Source of the DNA: PWXP01 sp034005525
GTDB taxonomy: Bacteria; Planctomycetota; Planctomycetia; Pirellulales; Thermoguttaceae
Direction of reading: 5' to 3'
Assembly: GCA_034005525.1 (NCBI GenBank)
Contig: JAVEUP010000002.1
Location: forward strand, 55,254-119,253
Length of the DNA stretch: 64,000 nucleotides
Below are positions 37,665 to 49,372 of this stretch, piece by piece. Both the position numbers and the translations under genes were made by a program. Every line of letters begins with the position of its first letter. The stretch's first letter is position 1. Under the pieces are notes generated by a model. That model was not told the DNA's origin. It made no database searches and saw nothing but the letters and a program-made list of their open reading frames with translations.

Positions 37665-38789
37665 CTACGCCGTCACTACCAGCGCCAGCCGGTTGCCTTC
37701 TTCCGCATAGGGGTGCTGGGCCGGCAGGCTGGCGTCGCAAAGCTGTCCGTGGCATGCGTTGAGCTGCCATAGATAGCCTGCGACGGGAGCCAGGACGGGC
37801 ACGGCTGCCAGGTCGCTCTCCCGGATGATGTGGCCCAGCGGCTGGCCTTCCTCGACGAAGTCGTCGGGAATGAGGGTTGCCGAGGTGCCTTTCTGCAAGG
37901 CGGGCATGAAGATGCCGGCGCATGGGGCGAGAACCTCGTGGCTGCTCTCCCGGCTCCGCTCCACCTGGCCGCCCTCGACCGGTTCGGGCTCGCCTTCGAT
38001 CATCCCCAGCGCCTTGGCGATGTTCACCATCGAGTTCAGCCCAATTTGCACTTGCCGCTCGTTCATCTGATACTGGCCGGACAGTTCCATAACGACCGCT
38101 CCACCCCCGCGCACGTGCATCAGTTGGGTAATACTCCTCACCTTGTCGGCCGGCGGGCGCACGGGGCGGTAGCTGATGAACCGGGGGGTGGTCACCGCGC
38201 CGAGCAGTTCCGACGGCTCGTGACCGGTGGTGGCCAGAGTTTCCGCCGCCCAGAACTGGTTCCAGCAGTGCATGTCGACGCCGTGGCTGCAATGGCGCAC
38301 CACGGCCTGGTCGAGCGCGTACGCAATGCGTTCCGTGTTGTTCCCCTCGGGATTGCCCGGCCAGGTCTGCTGCATGTTATGTCCCTGGCTGAAGCGGCCC
38401 GGCTGCTCGGGGCCGAGGTCCACCGAGTGCCGGCGCACGCGGATGGCCGGCAAGTTGGCCATGGGGACAAGCCAGACGCTGCCGGCCACAAGCTGCCGGG
38501 CACAAACGTCCTTCAGCCGGCTCGCCACTTCGGCGCCGTGAATCTCATTGCCGTGCTGGGCGGCCAGCAAGAGCAACGACGGCCCGTCCTTCCCGCTTTC
38601 AACGCGCCAGAACGGCGTCGCCAGCGTGCTGCCGTCCTCGAGGGTCGCGACGGCATGATCCACCGTCACCTTGTTCGTGGCGCTTCCCGCCTCCTGCCCG
38701 CGGGCATTCGTCGGCCCGATGCCGGTGTGTGCCAAGCCGAATCCGGCCGCGCCGGCGAGTTTCAGGAAACTTCTGCGATTGGATTTCAT
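37665..38789 (-). CDS. Tat-exported succinylglutamate desuccinylase/aspartoacylase-like protein
   Basis: This 374-residue protein has a Tat signal (NRRSFLKLAGAAGFGLAHTG). It carries the zinc carboxypeptidase-like motifs of the AstE/AspA family: LLLAAQHGNEIHGAEVASRL (H and E ligands), VRRHSVDLGPEQPGRFSQG and a later HCSHGVDMHCWNQ for the third ligand. The C-terminal 80 residues form a biotinyl-like beta domain (VLAPCAGIFMPALQKG, VPVLAPVAGYLW). Known members cleave N-acyl amino acids; the exported substrate here is unknown. GGAGG lies 8 bases before ATG 38789. Confidence 0.8.
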   Translation of the reverse strand: MKSNRRSFLKLAGAAGFGLAHTGIGPTNARGQEAGSATNKVTVDHAVATLEDGSTLATPFWRVESGKDGPSLLLLAAQHGNEIHGAEVASRLKDVCARQLVAGSVWLVPMANLPAIRVRRHSVDLGPEQPGRFSQGHNMQQTWPGNPEGNNTERIAYALDQAVVRHCSHGVDMHCWNQFWAAETLATTGHEPSELLGAVTTPRFISYRPVRPPADKVRSITQLMHVRGGGAVVMELSGQYQMNERQVQIGLNSMVNIAKALGMIEGEPEPVEGGQVERSRESSHEVLAPCAGIFMPALQKGTSATLIPDDFVEEGQPLGHIIRESDLAAVPVLAPVAGYLWQLNACHGQLCDASLPAQHPYAEEGNRLALVVTA

Positions 38790-38844
38790 GATCGTTCGAT
38801 GCCTCCGGTTGTTGGAAAGCTTCAAGGAAACGGCAACTTAGCGT

Positions 38845-38959
38845 GCGCTCAGAAATAACTTGGACAAATTGTAGTAGGCACACGCCGTGTGCCGTAATTC
38901 GCGAACGGCACACGGCGTGTGCCTGCTACACTGCAATTGCCCAGCTTATTTCTGAGCGC
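38845..38959. repeat. Nested palindromic element
   Basis: Outer arms GCGCTCAGAAATAA (38845-38858) and TTATTTCTGAGCGC (38946-38959) enclose 24-base inner arms at 38871-38894 and 38906-38929 that pair with one mismatch. The inner motif GGCACACGGCGTGTGCCT resembles the core of the 101-bp MITE-like element. No flanking direct repeat was found. It ends 4 bases before the stop codon of the next minus-strand gene. Confidence 0.7.
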
Positions 38960-38963
38960 GCCC

Positions 38964-39827
38964 TCACAAGGCCAACACGCGATCCATCTCGGCTGAAATC
39001 TCGGCGAGGCGCTGGCGGTCGCCGCCGCGCACCTCGGCCGTGGCCCAGTCGTTGAAGTCGATCTTCTTCAACTCCTCGCGTACGCGGGCCCAGTCGATGT
39101 CGCCCTCGCCAATGGGAACGTCGAATCCCTTGCGCATGCCTTCATTCATGGCGATCTTGAGGCTGTACTCCTTGATGTGGATCTTGCGGACCCGCTCGCC
39201 CAGCACCTCGATCCAATGCTGCGGCCAGCCCCATCGCATGACGTTGCCCACGTCGAAGTACGCGGCGACGTAGGGGCTGTCAAACTCGTCGATGTAGCGG
39301 GCCATGGTCAGCGGCTCGATGAGAAAGCTGGCCCAGACGTTCTCGATGAGAATCGGAATCTGCTTCTTTTCGGCGTGCGGAACTCCGGCCCGGATCACGT
39401 CTTGCGTTTGCCGATAGTGCTCCATGAACGGGGCGTTCGCGTCGGCCCGCACGACGTACAGGACCGACGTGGCCCCGTACATCGCGGCCTGGTCGATGAC
39501 CGCCGTCAAGTCGGGATGCCCCGCCATCGTCACGCCGTGGACCGCCACGCCCACCTTTTCGCTTGCCCGCGCTAGTTCCTTCGGGTCGAAGCTGGGGCGA
39601 TCGGGCTGCACGGCAGGCACTTCGACGCCTGCGAAGCCAACGTCCTTGACCATCCGCAGCTTGTCCTCAACGGACAGGTCGGCCCGGATCATGCCCCACC
39701 CGACCGCCTTGCGAATCGTCTTGTCAGGATCGTCCGCGCGGGCGGTCAAGCCCGCCAGGGCCGTACCGCCCAGAAGAAGTCCGCTGGTTTGTTGAACAAA
39801 ACGACGTCGATCGAGAGGTGCATTCAT
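38964..39827 (-). CDS. Tat-exported sugar phosphate isomerase/epimerase (xylose-isomerase-like TIM barrel)
   Basis: This 287-residue protein has a Tat signal (DRRRFVQQTSGLLLGGTALAG) followed by a TIM barrel: MVKDVGFAGVEVPAVQPDRP, IPILIENVWASFLIEPLTMA, PYVAAYFDVGNVMRWGWPQHW and KIHIKEYSLKIA. The E, D, H and E metal ligands expected in this superfamily (IENVW, FDVGN, HIKEY, EVRGGD) are all visible. The family includes hydroxypyruvate isomerases and 3-keto sugar epimerases; the exact substrate is open. It lies 174 bp upstream of the AstE-like gene on the same strand. The 245 bp before it (39828-40072) hold nothing I recognise. Confidence 0.85.
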   Translation of the reverse strand: MNAPLDRRRFVQQTSGLLLGGTALAGLTARADDPDKTIRKAVGWGMIRADLSVEDKLRMVKDVGFAGVEVPAVQPDRPSFDPKELARASEKVGVAVHGVTMAGHPDLTAVIDQAAMYGATSVLYVVRADANAPFMEHYRQTQDVIRAGVPHAEKKQIPILIENVWASFLIEPLTMARYIDEFDSPYVAAYFDVGNVMRWGWPQHWIEVLGERVRKIHIKEYSLKIAMNEGMRKGFDVPIGEGDIDWARVREELKKIDFNDWATAEVRGGDRQRLAEISAEMDRVLAL

Positions 39828-40072
39828 GGCCTGGTCCTGGTTTGTGGAGTGTGATGTGGGGAAGCAACCGGTCGTAATCGGCTCACTGGCATCCGTGTGA
39901 ATAAATCGCCTCCCATGCTACGAAAACGAAAGCGGGCGCTGCGTCGGCTTCCGCGAACGGCTGCGTGGAGGAAGCTTCCCACCAGTATCCACGTTCAAGC
40001 GGCGGTGTCAAGCTTTGGGAGACGAGAACCACTTCTCTCGCCTTTCCGTTGCGAGGTCCGGCTGCGTTGTGC

Positions 40073-41224
40073 TCAGCGCGCGGCGGGAGCCTGGATGGGT
40101 TCCTCGGATACCTCGACGTCCTGGCCGCGCAGATGCTTGTCAAAGAAGGCGGCGACCCGCTGCATAACCTCTTCGCCGCCGACCGCGTGGCTGCCGCCGA
40201 CGATTCGCACGAAGGTTACCTCGACGCCGGCCTTCTTCAACGCTTCGTAGAACATCTCGGCCTGCTCGAATGGTACGGTCTGGTCGGCGGTCCCGTGGAC
40301 GATCAGGAAGGGCGGATCGCCGGCCGATACGTAGGTGATGGGCGATGCCTCGCGGGCCATTTCCTGCCGGTCTTCGATGGCACCGCCCAGCAAGTGATGG
40401 ACGGCCCCCTCGGGTCGGCCGCCTTCGAGACGCCTCGGCGCCAGGAAGTTCGTCGGGCCGCAAAACGGCACGACACACTGGACCCGGCTGGATTGGTCGG
40501 GCGAACCGCCGCTGCCTTCGAGCTGCTCCACTCCGCCGCTGGTGCCGAGCATGTTGACCAGGTGGCCGCCGGCCGAACTGCCCCAAACGCCGATCCGTTC
40601 GGGATCGACGTGGTACTTCTGGGCGTTGGCGCGCAGCCAGCGAATGGCCGCCTTGCAGTCGTGGATCTGGGCGGGCCAGGTGGCCTCGCCGCTGAGCCGA
40701 TAGCCGATGGTCGCGCCGACGTAATTCCCCGTGGCCACCAGCGGCGCCACGCGCCCGACGCCGCCGGCCTTGTCGCCGCCGCGCCATCCACCGCCGTGGA
40801 CGAAGACGATCAGCGGCAACGGCCCCTCGGGTTCCGGCTGGGGAAGGATAATATCGAGCTTCAGGGGCCGGCCGCCGCCCTCGCCGTAAACGACGTCCCG
40901 ATGGACGACGACCTTGTCCGACGCGCCGCGGCCCGCGGGCGGATTGGTCCGGTCGCGCAGCCGCTGCTCAATGCGGAGGATCGCCTCGCGGAACTGCTCG
41001 GGCACTTCGACGCGTCCTGCCGCGATGTCTTCCACCATCTTCCGCCGCTCTTCGGCGCTTAACCGGCCGTCGCCGTCCCGGTCGTACTCCCTTTGCAGTT
41101 CCGCTCGCGTTGAGAACTTCCGGGGCGGTTGAGTCTCCGAAGCCGGCACTTTGGCGACGGACCATGGTTCAAGGGCGGAAAGGATGAGAATCGCAGGCAG
41201 CCACACAAGTCGATAGGCAAACAT
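40073..41224 (-). CDS. Secreted alpha/beta hydrolase (esterase) with EF-hand motif
   Basis: This 383-residue protein has a signal peptide (LVWLPAILILSALEPWSVA). An EF-hand calcium loop follows at about residue 45 (DRDGDGRLSAEER). The alpha/beta hydrolase part has LIVFVHGGGWRGGDK (oxyanion HGGG), the nucleophile elbow GVWGSSAGGHLVNML, and FLIVHGTADQTVPFEQAE and GGSHAV for the catalytic Asp and His. This is the BD-FAE/acetyl-esterase type often used against plant polysaccharide side chains. ATG 41224 has a strong AGGAGGT. Confidence 0.85.
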   Translation of the reverse strand: MFAYRLVWLPAILILSALEPWSVAKVPASETQPPRKFSTRAELQREYDRDGDGRLSAEERRKMVEDIAAGRVEVPEQFREAILRIEQRLRDRTNPPAGRGASDKVVVHRDVVYGEGGGRPLKLDIILPQPEPEGPLPLIVFVHGGGWRGGDKAGGVGRVAPLVATGNYVGATIGYRLSGEATWPAQIHDCKAAIRWLRANAQKYHVDPERIGVWGSSAGGHLVNMLGTSGGVEQLEGSGGSPDQSSRVQCVVPFCGPTNFLAPRRLEGGRPEGAVHHLLGGAIEDRQEMAREASPITYVSAGDPPFLIVHGTADQTVPFEQAEMFYEALKKAGVEVTFVRIVGGSHAVGGEEVMQRVAAFFDKHLRGQDVEVSEEPIQAPAAR

Positions 41225-41358
41225 AGAAGGTACCTCCTGGGTCTGGAACACGAGGGGTCGGGCGCGCAGCAGGTAGAATCGCCATTCCCCCGGGAAGCGA
41301 CGCGAACTGCTCAACGCAGACACAACCGGACTGATCTTCACATGCCGCGAGGCCTCCT

Positions 41359-43035
41359 TCAGCTAATCATAGCCCCCAGCCGCCGCTGTCGATAGATGAG
41401 CAGGGCATGGTCCCTGAAATTGGCCATGTACCGCGAGTACGGGTGAAACCCACGCAGAAAGGGCAAGGCCTCCTTGAATGCCTCCCTGGCCTCCTGCATG
41501 CTCATGCCGGAGGAACAGCGATAGCCCAAACGCGGTCCCAAGGGGGTGTCTTCGCGCACCCATACTTCTTCAATCTCAAAACGCTTGGGGTCGGAAGCAA
41601 TGAGGGAACCCGCCTCCAAGCCAAACAGCCCGCGATGCACTGCCTGGATGATCTGCTGATTCGCCCTCAGAAAATCCAAGGTCGCTTCCCATTCCAACTT
41701 GCTTTCACTCGGGAACCCACACATCACGAACACGTGGTTGGCAATACCAGCCTTGTAAGCGTTCCGGAGTACAACAGCATTGTCCTCGACCGTGGTGCCC
41801 TTATCCATCAAGTCCAGAATCCGTTGGTGGCCGCTTTCAAGGCCCCACAAGATGTACTTGCAGCCCGAGGCAGCCATGTCTTGGAGAAGGTCGGGAGTGA
41901 AACTGCGGTCTGGCTTCGCCAAGGCATAATAGGCAATATCCAGGTCCTCCGCCCGAATGGCCGCTGCAAGTTGCCGAAAACGAGGCGGGGAAATCATCTC
42001 ATCGACAAATGAGAAATGCCGGACGCCCCGGGCAACCAAATCTCGCAACATCTGTATGCTCTTACCTGCGGGATGGAGCCGATAGGTTTGCCCGGCAGAC
42101 AAGTGATGCACACAGAAAGTACAACGCCGCCAATAACATCCTCTGGACAGCAACAGGGGCACGACGGGCTCAGGCGAAAGATATCCGGCAGGGTTCAAGT
42201 CGGAAAAATCCGGCGGACCGTAAGCAGAAATATCTCTGGCATACTCCGGCGGGCTTTGTTCCAGACGGCCGTCGAGCATCCGGGCGACCCCGGGAATGCC
42301 GTCAGCGTCGCCGTTCTGAAGCATCAGGGCCTTTAAGGCTTCTTCCCCGTCGCCGACTACCACGGCATCGGCGGCCTGGGGATAGGTCCTCAGAAAATGC
42401 CCCACGTTTTCCGTGTTGAAGCAGCCGCCCCCAAAGAAGACCTTGCGCCCCCGCTGCATGCGCTGAAAACGTCCCAACATTGCGGCGATCGGAATCTGTT
42501 GGATGAATAGTACCGATATCCCCACGCAGTCCGGAGAACGGGCGTCCACGGCTGCAATCATCTCGGAAAGCGGAGGGCTAAGCTCACCGGTTAGCTCCCA
42601 TTCCGCGCAATCGGACTGTAATATCTCTCCGAACACATCCACGAAATTCAAGAATATCTCGCCACAGCGATCGTAGGCCTGATGGTTATTGAAAAAGAGA
42701 TCGTTGTCTTTGCCCGTAAACACCCGGGCCGCAGCAGCCAGGGTCGCCGCATCGGCGCCAAGACGCTGATGCACTTCTTCGCCTACGTGAATCTCGCCGC
42801 TGCCTACTCCCTGACAGATCCTGCGGAAGAACCACAGATTGAAGTCCATAGGCACAACATCCCACTCAGGCATCTCGCGGGCAAGGAATCCCTTGAGAGT
42901 GGCCACGCCCAGGGGCGGCGAAGTCGGCATGGTCAGGGGCGGATAGACCAACACCAGTCGCTTCTTGTCAGCCTTGGGGGTAGCGGATTCTATGGCCATG
43001 GGGCTGCCGAACCGACAATTGGCTGGTTTTGACAT
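41359..43035 (-). CDS. B12-binding-domain radical SAM protein
   Basis: This protein of about 558 residues has an N-terminal cobalamin-binding-like Rossmann region (RLVLVYPPLTMPTSPPLGVATLKGFL) up to about residue 270. A radical SAM barrel follows with a cluster motif GCYWRRCTFC (Cx4Cx2C rather than the commonest Cx3Cx2C), then FVDEMISPPRFRQLA and YILWGLESGHQRILDLMDKG. Such enzymes include methylases and RiPP- or cofactor-maturing enzymes; no precursor peptide or partner is visible, so the substrate is unknown. Start is uncertain: ATG 43035 and ATG 42999 are both possible. Confidence 0.8.
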   Translation of the reverse strand: MSKPANCRFGSPMAIESATPKADKKRLVLVYPPLTMPTSPPLGVATLKGFLAREMPEWDVVPMDFNLWFFRRICQGVGSGEIHVGEEVHQRLGADAATLAAAARVFTGKDNDLFFNNHQAYDRCGEIFLNFVDVFGEILQSDCAEWELTGELSPPLSEMIAAVDARSPDCVGISVLFIQQIPIAAMLGRFQRMQRGRKVFFGGGCFNTENVGHFLRTYPQAADAVVVGDGEEALKALMLQNGDADGIPGVARMLDGRLEQSPPEYARDISAYGPPDFSDLNPAGYLSPEPVVPLLLSRGCYWRRCTFCVHHLSAGQTYRLHPAGKSIQMLRDLVARGVRHFSFVDEMISPPRFRQLAAAIRAEDLDIAYYALAKPDRSFTPDLLQDMAASGCKYILWGLESGHQRILDLMDKGTTVEDNAVVLRNAYKAGIANHVFVMCGFPSESKLEWEATLDFLRANQQIIQAVHRGLFGLEAGSLIASDPKRFEIEEVWVREDTPLGPRLGYRCSSGMSMQEAREAFKEALPFLRGFHPYSRYMANFRDHALLIYRQRRLGAMIS

Positions 43036-43188
43036 CGCCGCACACCGGATTCTTGGTTGGACGGGCATTCTTGTCAAGCCTTTGGGGATGCCAAACGGAC
43101 AGCCCCGTCCTTCGAGCGCGACGGTGGACCGGTTGGTCCGCTTGCCCGGTGTGCCCGACAATTTCGCCGCATCCCCGCCGCCACCCGC

Positions 43189-43218
43189 TTGAGGCCCCAG
43201 CCCCAGCCGTGCTATACT
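43189..43218 (+). promoter_or_regulatory. Predicted sigma70-type promoter for carB
   Basis: TTGAGG (43189-43194) and TATACT (43213-43218) with an 18-base spacer lie about 80 bases before the carB start. No pyrimidine-regulated leader was recognised. Confidence 0.4.
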
Positions 43219-43299
43219 GGTGAGATTTTAGACTCGGCGCCCGGCCAGCCCTGAAGCCGGGGCGTCCCGCTGTCCCGTGCCGCCAACGAGGAATTGCCC

Positions 43300-46602
<3,303 letters not shown>

Positions 46603-46615
46603 AATGCCGGCGAAG

Positions 46616-47044
46616 CTATTCTCCTGCCTGCATCTCGACTAGTTCGAGGTCGAATACGAGGGTCTTGCCGGCCAGGGGGTGGTTGGCGTCGATGACGGCA
46701 CTGGCGTCGTCGAGCTTGCGGACCCAGACGGGAATCTCGCGGTCGCCTTGAACGGCGCGAAGCTGCGCGCCCTCTTGGACTCCGTCGGGAAGGTCGGCGC
46801 GGGCAACCTGCTGCTCCAGGGCAGGATTCCGCTCGCCGTACGCCTGCTCGGGCGGCACGGTGACCGTTTTGGTTTCGCCTTCGCTCATTCCAATGACGCC
46901 ATGGCTGACACCCTGGATGACGTTGCCGGCGCCGGCGACGAATTCCAGTGGCTCGCGACTTCGGGAGTTGTCGAACTCGGTGCCGTCCTCCAAACGGCCC
47001 GAATAGTGAACGCGCACGACGTCGCCTTGAGTGACCTGGGACAT
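46616..47044 (-). CDS. SlyD-like FKBP-type peptidyl-prolyl isomerase
   Basis: This 142-residue protein opens VVRVHYSGRLEDGTEFDNSR and has IQGVSHGVIGMSEGETKTVTV and PPEQAYGERNPALEQQV. An insert-in-flap-like segment and NHPLAGKTLVFDLELVEM follow. This is the SlyD layout of FKBP plus IF chaperone domain, but without the His-rich metal-binding tail. It catalyses proline isomerisation in the cytoplasm. It is convergent with carB, with 13 bp between stops. Confidence 0.9.
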   Translation of the reverse strand: MSQVTQGDVVRVHYSGRLEDGTEFDNSRSREPLEFVAGAGNVIQGVSHGVIGMSEGETKTVTVPPEQAYGERNPALEQQVARADLPDGVQEGAQLRAVQGDREIPVWVRKLDDASAVIDANHPLAGKTLVFDLELVEMQAGE

Positions 47045-47338
47045 GGAAAGACCTTTCCGGGCCGGGTTGAGAATCGTTCTTGCGAGTTTCCGGTTGGGAC
47101 CTGCTATGCTCGCCGAAACCCGGCCGTTCGACGACGAACCCACCAAATCCCCTCAGGGTACCCTATGCGCAAGCTGGCCGCCGGTCAACCCCAAACTGGC
47201 GTGTGCAGAAAGATTTACTGGCAACTAAACGGGCGTGATTCTGCAATGGTATAAGACGCCTCCCGCGTGCGCTTCGCCACCGGGCCCGCCCCGGTGGGTT
47301 TATGACTGGCCGGCTACAAGCGGACTCATTCCACTCAT

Positions 47339-47393
47339 TGCTCTCGGCCTCGATTCTGCCGCCGCTGTGGCGGCAGAATCGAGGCCGAGAGCA
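47339..47393. repeat. Perfect 25-bp palindrome with 5-base loop
   Basis: Arm 47339-47363 (starting TGCTCTCGGCCTCGATTC) pairs without mismatch with 47369-47393 around loop GCTGT. There is no T-run. It lies in the 490-bp gene-free interval 47045-47533 together with an inverted repeat formed by GTTCACCCACG (47426) and CGTGGGTGAAC (47466). Confidence 0.85.
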
Positions 47394-47464
47394 GAAGGGT
47401 TGCTCCAAAGCTCGGTTGTAGCCAAGTTCACCCACGCGCGCAATATCCTGTCCTTTCGTGCGCC

Positions 47465-47517
47465 GCGTGGGTGAACCCGACTGCTGAGACAGTCGGAACC
47501 ACCCACCCTACACGTCC
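47465..47517. repeat. Hairpin repeat with CTGAGA loop, copy A
   Basis: The unit reads GCGTGGGTGAACC, then stem CCGACTG, loop CTGAGA, stem CAGTCGG, then AACCACCCACCCTA. Copy B at 48670-48720 has the same flanks and loop but a different, still paired, stem. Confidence 0.75.
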
Positions 47518-47533
47518 GGTTCAAGCATGCGGC

Positions 47534-48412
47534 TCAGTCGGTGTGCAGGCCGCATTCGGTCTTGGCAAATCCGGTCCAGCGGCCGGCGCGCTCGTCGGAG
47601 TCGCCGTCGAGGACGCGGCGCGTGCAGGGCCAGCATCCGACGCTCGGATAGCCCTGGTCGTGCAGGGGATTGTAGGGGACCTGCTCGTCGATAATCCGCT
47701 TCCAGACGTCCTTCTTCGTCCAGTTGGCCAGCGGGCTGACCTTGACCAGGCCGAACTTCTTGTCCCAGCGCACCACGGGCGTGTCGGCGCGAATCGGGCT
47801 CTGATCGCGGCGGATGCCGCTCGCCCAGGCGTCGAAGCCGCGGGTTACCCTATAGAGAATGCGCACCTTGCGGTCAAAGCAGCACTGGTCCGGATTGGTT
47901 GTGTACAGCGGTCCACCGTGGAGCCGCTCGTATTCCTCGACAGTCGTGTCCGGCTGCTGCATGTCGACTTCGATGCCGTACTTCTCCGCAATCCGGTCGC
48001 GCAGTTCAAGCGTTTCCTTGAACTGGTAGCCGGTTTCCAGGTTGAACACGTAGACGCGCGGTTCGATCTTCGCCAACATCGACAGGATCACACACCCTTC
48101 CGGCCCGAAGGCCGTGGCCATGGTGAACCGCGGATAATACCGCTGGACCGCCCACGTGAGAATTGCCTCGGGCGACTGGCCATCCAGTTGCCGGCTCGCT
48201 TCCTCCAGCTCGGCGAGCAACTCCGGCGTTGGTTGGGCCACCGGGTAAGCATCAGGGGTCAGCGCAATCCGTTTTCCTTCGCAAGCCTGGGCCTCCGGCT
48301 TCGACGGTGCGGGGCAGCCTCCGGTTTGACACGAACCGCAGCAGTTCCCCTCGCTCACGGCGGCAGGGCTCCGCGGCCTCGTGGACTCAGTAGGTGCTTG
48401 TTGTGCGTCCAT
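47534..48412 (-). CDS. cysH: Assimilatory (phospho)adenylyl-sulfate reductase
   Basis: This protein of about 292 residues carries MATAFGPEGCVILSMLAKI, RVYVFNLETGYQFKETLEL and YTTNPDQCCFDRKVR, then IRADTPVV and a C-terminal GCWPCTRR. The CC and CxxC pairs are the [4Fe-4S] ligands of the APS-reductase type, so adenylyl sulfate is the likely substrate. The C-terminal catalytic Cys is in KTECGLH. The extra N-terminus is Cys-rich (NCCGSCQTGGC). Start may be ATG 48412 or 48451; a TAATAT box abuts 48451. It belongs with the siroheme and sulfite-reductase genes nearby. Confidence 0.92.
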   Translation of the reverse strand: MDAQQAPTESTRPRSPAAVSEGNCCGSCQTGGCPAPSKPEAQACEGKRIALTPDAYPVAQPTPELLAELEEASRQLDGQSPEAILTWAVQRYYPRFTMATAFGPEGCVILSMLAKIEPRVYVFNLETGYQFKETLELRDRIAEKYGIEVDMQQPDTTVEEYERLHGGPLYTTNPDQCCFDRKVRILYRVTRGFDAWASGIRRDQSPIRADTPVVRWDKKFGLVKVSPLANWTKKDVWKRIIDEQVPYNPLHDQGYPSVGCWPCTRRVLDGDSDERAGRWTGFAKTECGLHTD

Positions 48413-48669
48413 GGTAACGGGAACCGGAAAGGGGCATGCTGGTGGGGTCATATATTACACCATAAGGTCCATATTCTCGGGCTCGAGCGACATTCGTCGG
48501 CTTTGCGACCGTGGCCGGCCTGAAGACTTCGTCTCTTGGCATCATGATACCTTATTATTATATCGTTCGTCAATGTAGTAATCTAAAATATGTGGTTGGC
48601 CGCAATTCTGGTAGCGGCTGCCGCATGCCGTTCAGTTCGGATTATTGCGGTACAGGGCTGCAGGCCAGC

Positions 48670-48720
48670 GCGTGGGTGAACCCGGATGCTGAGACATCCG
48701 GAACCACCCACCCTACGTCC
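48670..48720. repeat. Hairpin repeat with CTGAGA loop, copy B
   Basis: Same unit as 47465-47517 with stem CCGGATG and CATCCGG around CTGAGA. Two stem positions differ from copy A on both sides so that pairing is kept. The surrounding interval 48413-48865 has an AT-rich patch at 48541-48600 and no other recognisable feature. Confidence 0.75.
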
Positions 48721-48865
48721 TTCGGATTATTCAGGTACAGGACCCAGAAACGGAAGAGCCCGGAGTTTTCGTCGTCGGACACCTTGGCTGAGGAGAATCG
48801 GCAAGCGAGAACGGTTACCCTATTCCCAAGCCGAGTGGACGCCTAGAATTGCGACAGGCCGGGCA

Positions 48866-49372
48866 ATGGCTTTTTCCCCCTATCTGGAGGTCACCGTGGA
48901 CCAATTCGTCAAGATCGAGTTCGACTGCCTGCCGTTGCGTTCGCTGCCGCGGCTGGATGCACCGCCCGACGCGACCCCGCAGCAAGAGGCCCTTGCCATG
49001 AGCATCCGGCAGGCCGTCCAGAAACACGGTACGCATAATGCGTTCTACCTGTACAACGGGCGGTGTGTGTTCCATTTGACCAACGATCCCGCCATCGGCA
49101 TGCTTGAGTTCGGCTTCCGGGGAACCGTGCTGACCGACGCCGACGACCGCCGGACGCAAAGCTGCGACCTTCAAGTTGAACTGACTCGCGACGTGTGCGA
49201 CTGGATCAAGACACCCGTGGTCGAGTGGTTTCTGGAAACCGTTGCCCGGGCGGTTCAGGTTGAATTCGACCGCTACATTGCCGCAGGCGATCTTCGGAAG
49301 ACCGTCGAACGGATCGAACGCCTGGCAGCCGAGGTGGATTCGTCCGGCGGGTTTGTCGGGATGGGCCTCTGA
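48866..49372 (+). CDS. Small conserved protein of unknown function
   Basis: I do not recognise this 168-residue protein. It has no signal peptide. Visible segments are KIEFDCLPLRSLPRLDAPPD, NAFYLYNGRCVFHLTNDPAI and GMLEFGFRGTVLTDADDRR, then a helical C-terminus (WFLETVARAVQVEFDRYI). Its stop (TGA 49370-49372) shares a base with the ATG of the siroheme biosynthesis gene, so the two are translationally coupled and may be functionally linked. Confidence 0.65.
   Translation: MAFSPYLEVTVDQFVKIEFDCLPLRSLPRLDAPPDATPQQEALAMSIRQAVQKHGTHNAFYLYNGRCVFHLTNDPAIGMLEFGFRGTVLTDADDRRTQSCDLQVELTRDVCDWIKTPVVEWFLETVARAVQVEFDRYIAAGDLRKTVERIERLAAEVDSSGGFVGMGL

Noticed and set aside
47339..47393. Intrinsic transcription terminator
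   Set aside because: The stem is far longer than usual, has no T-run on either side, and does not directly follow a gene.
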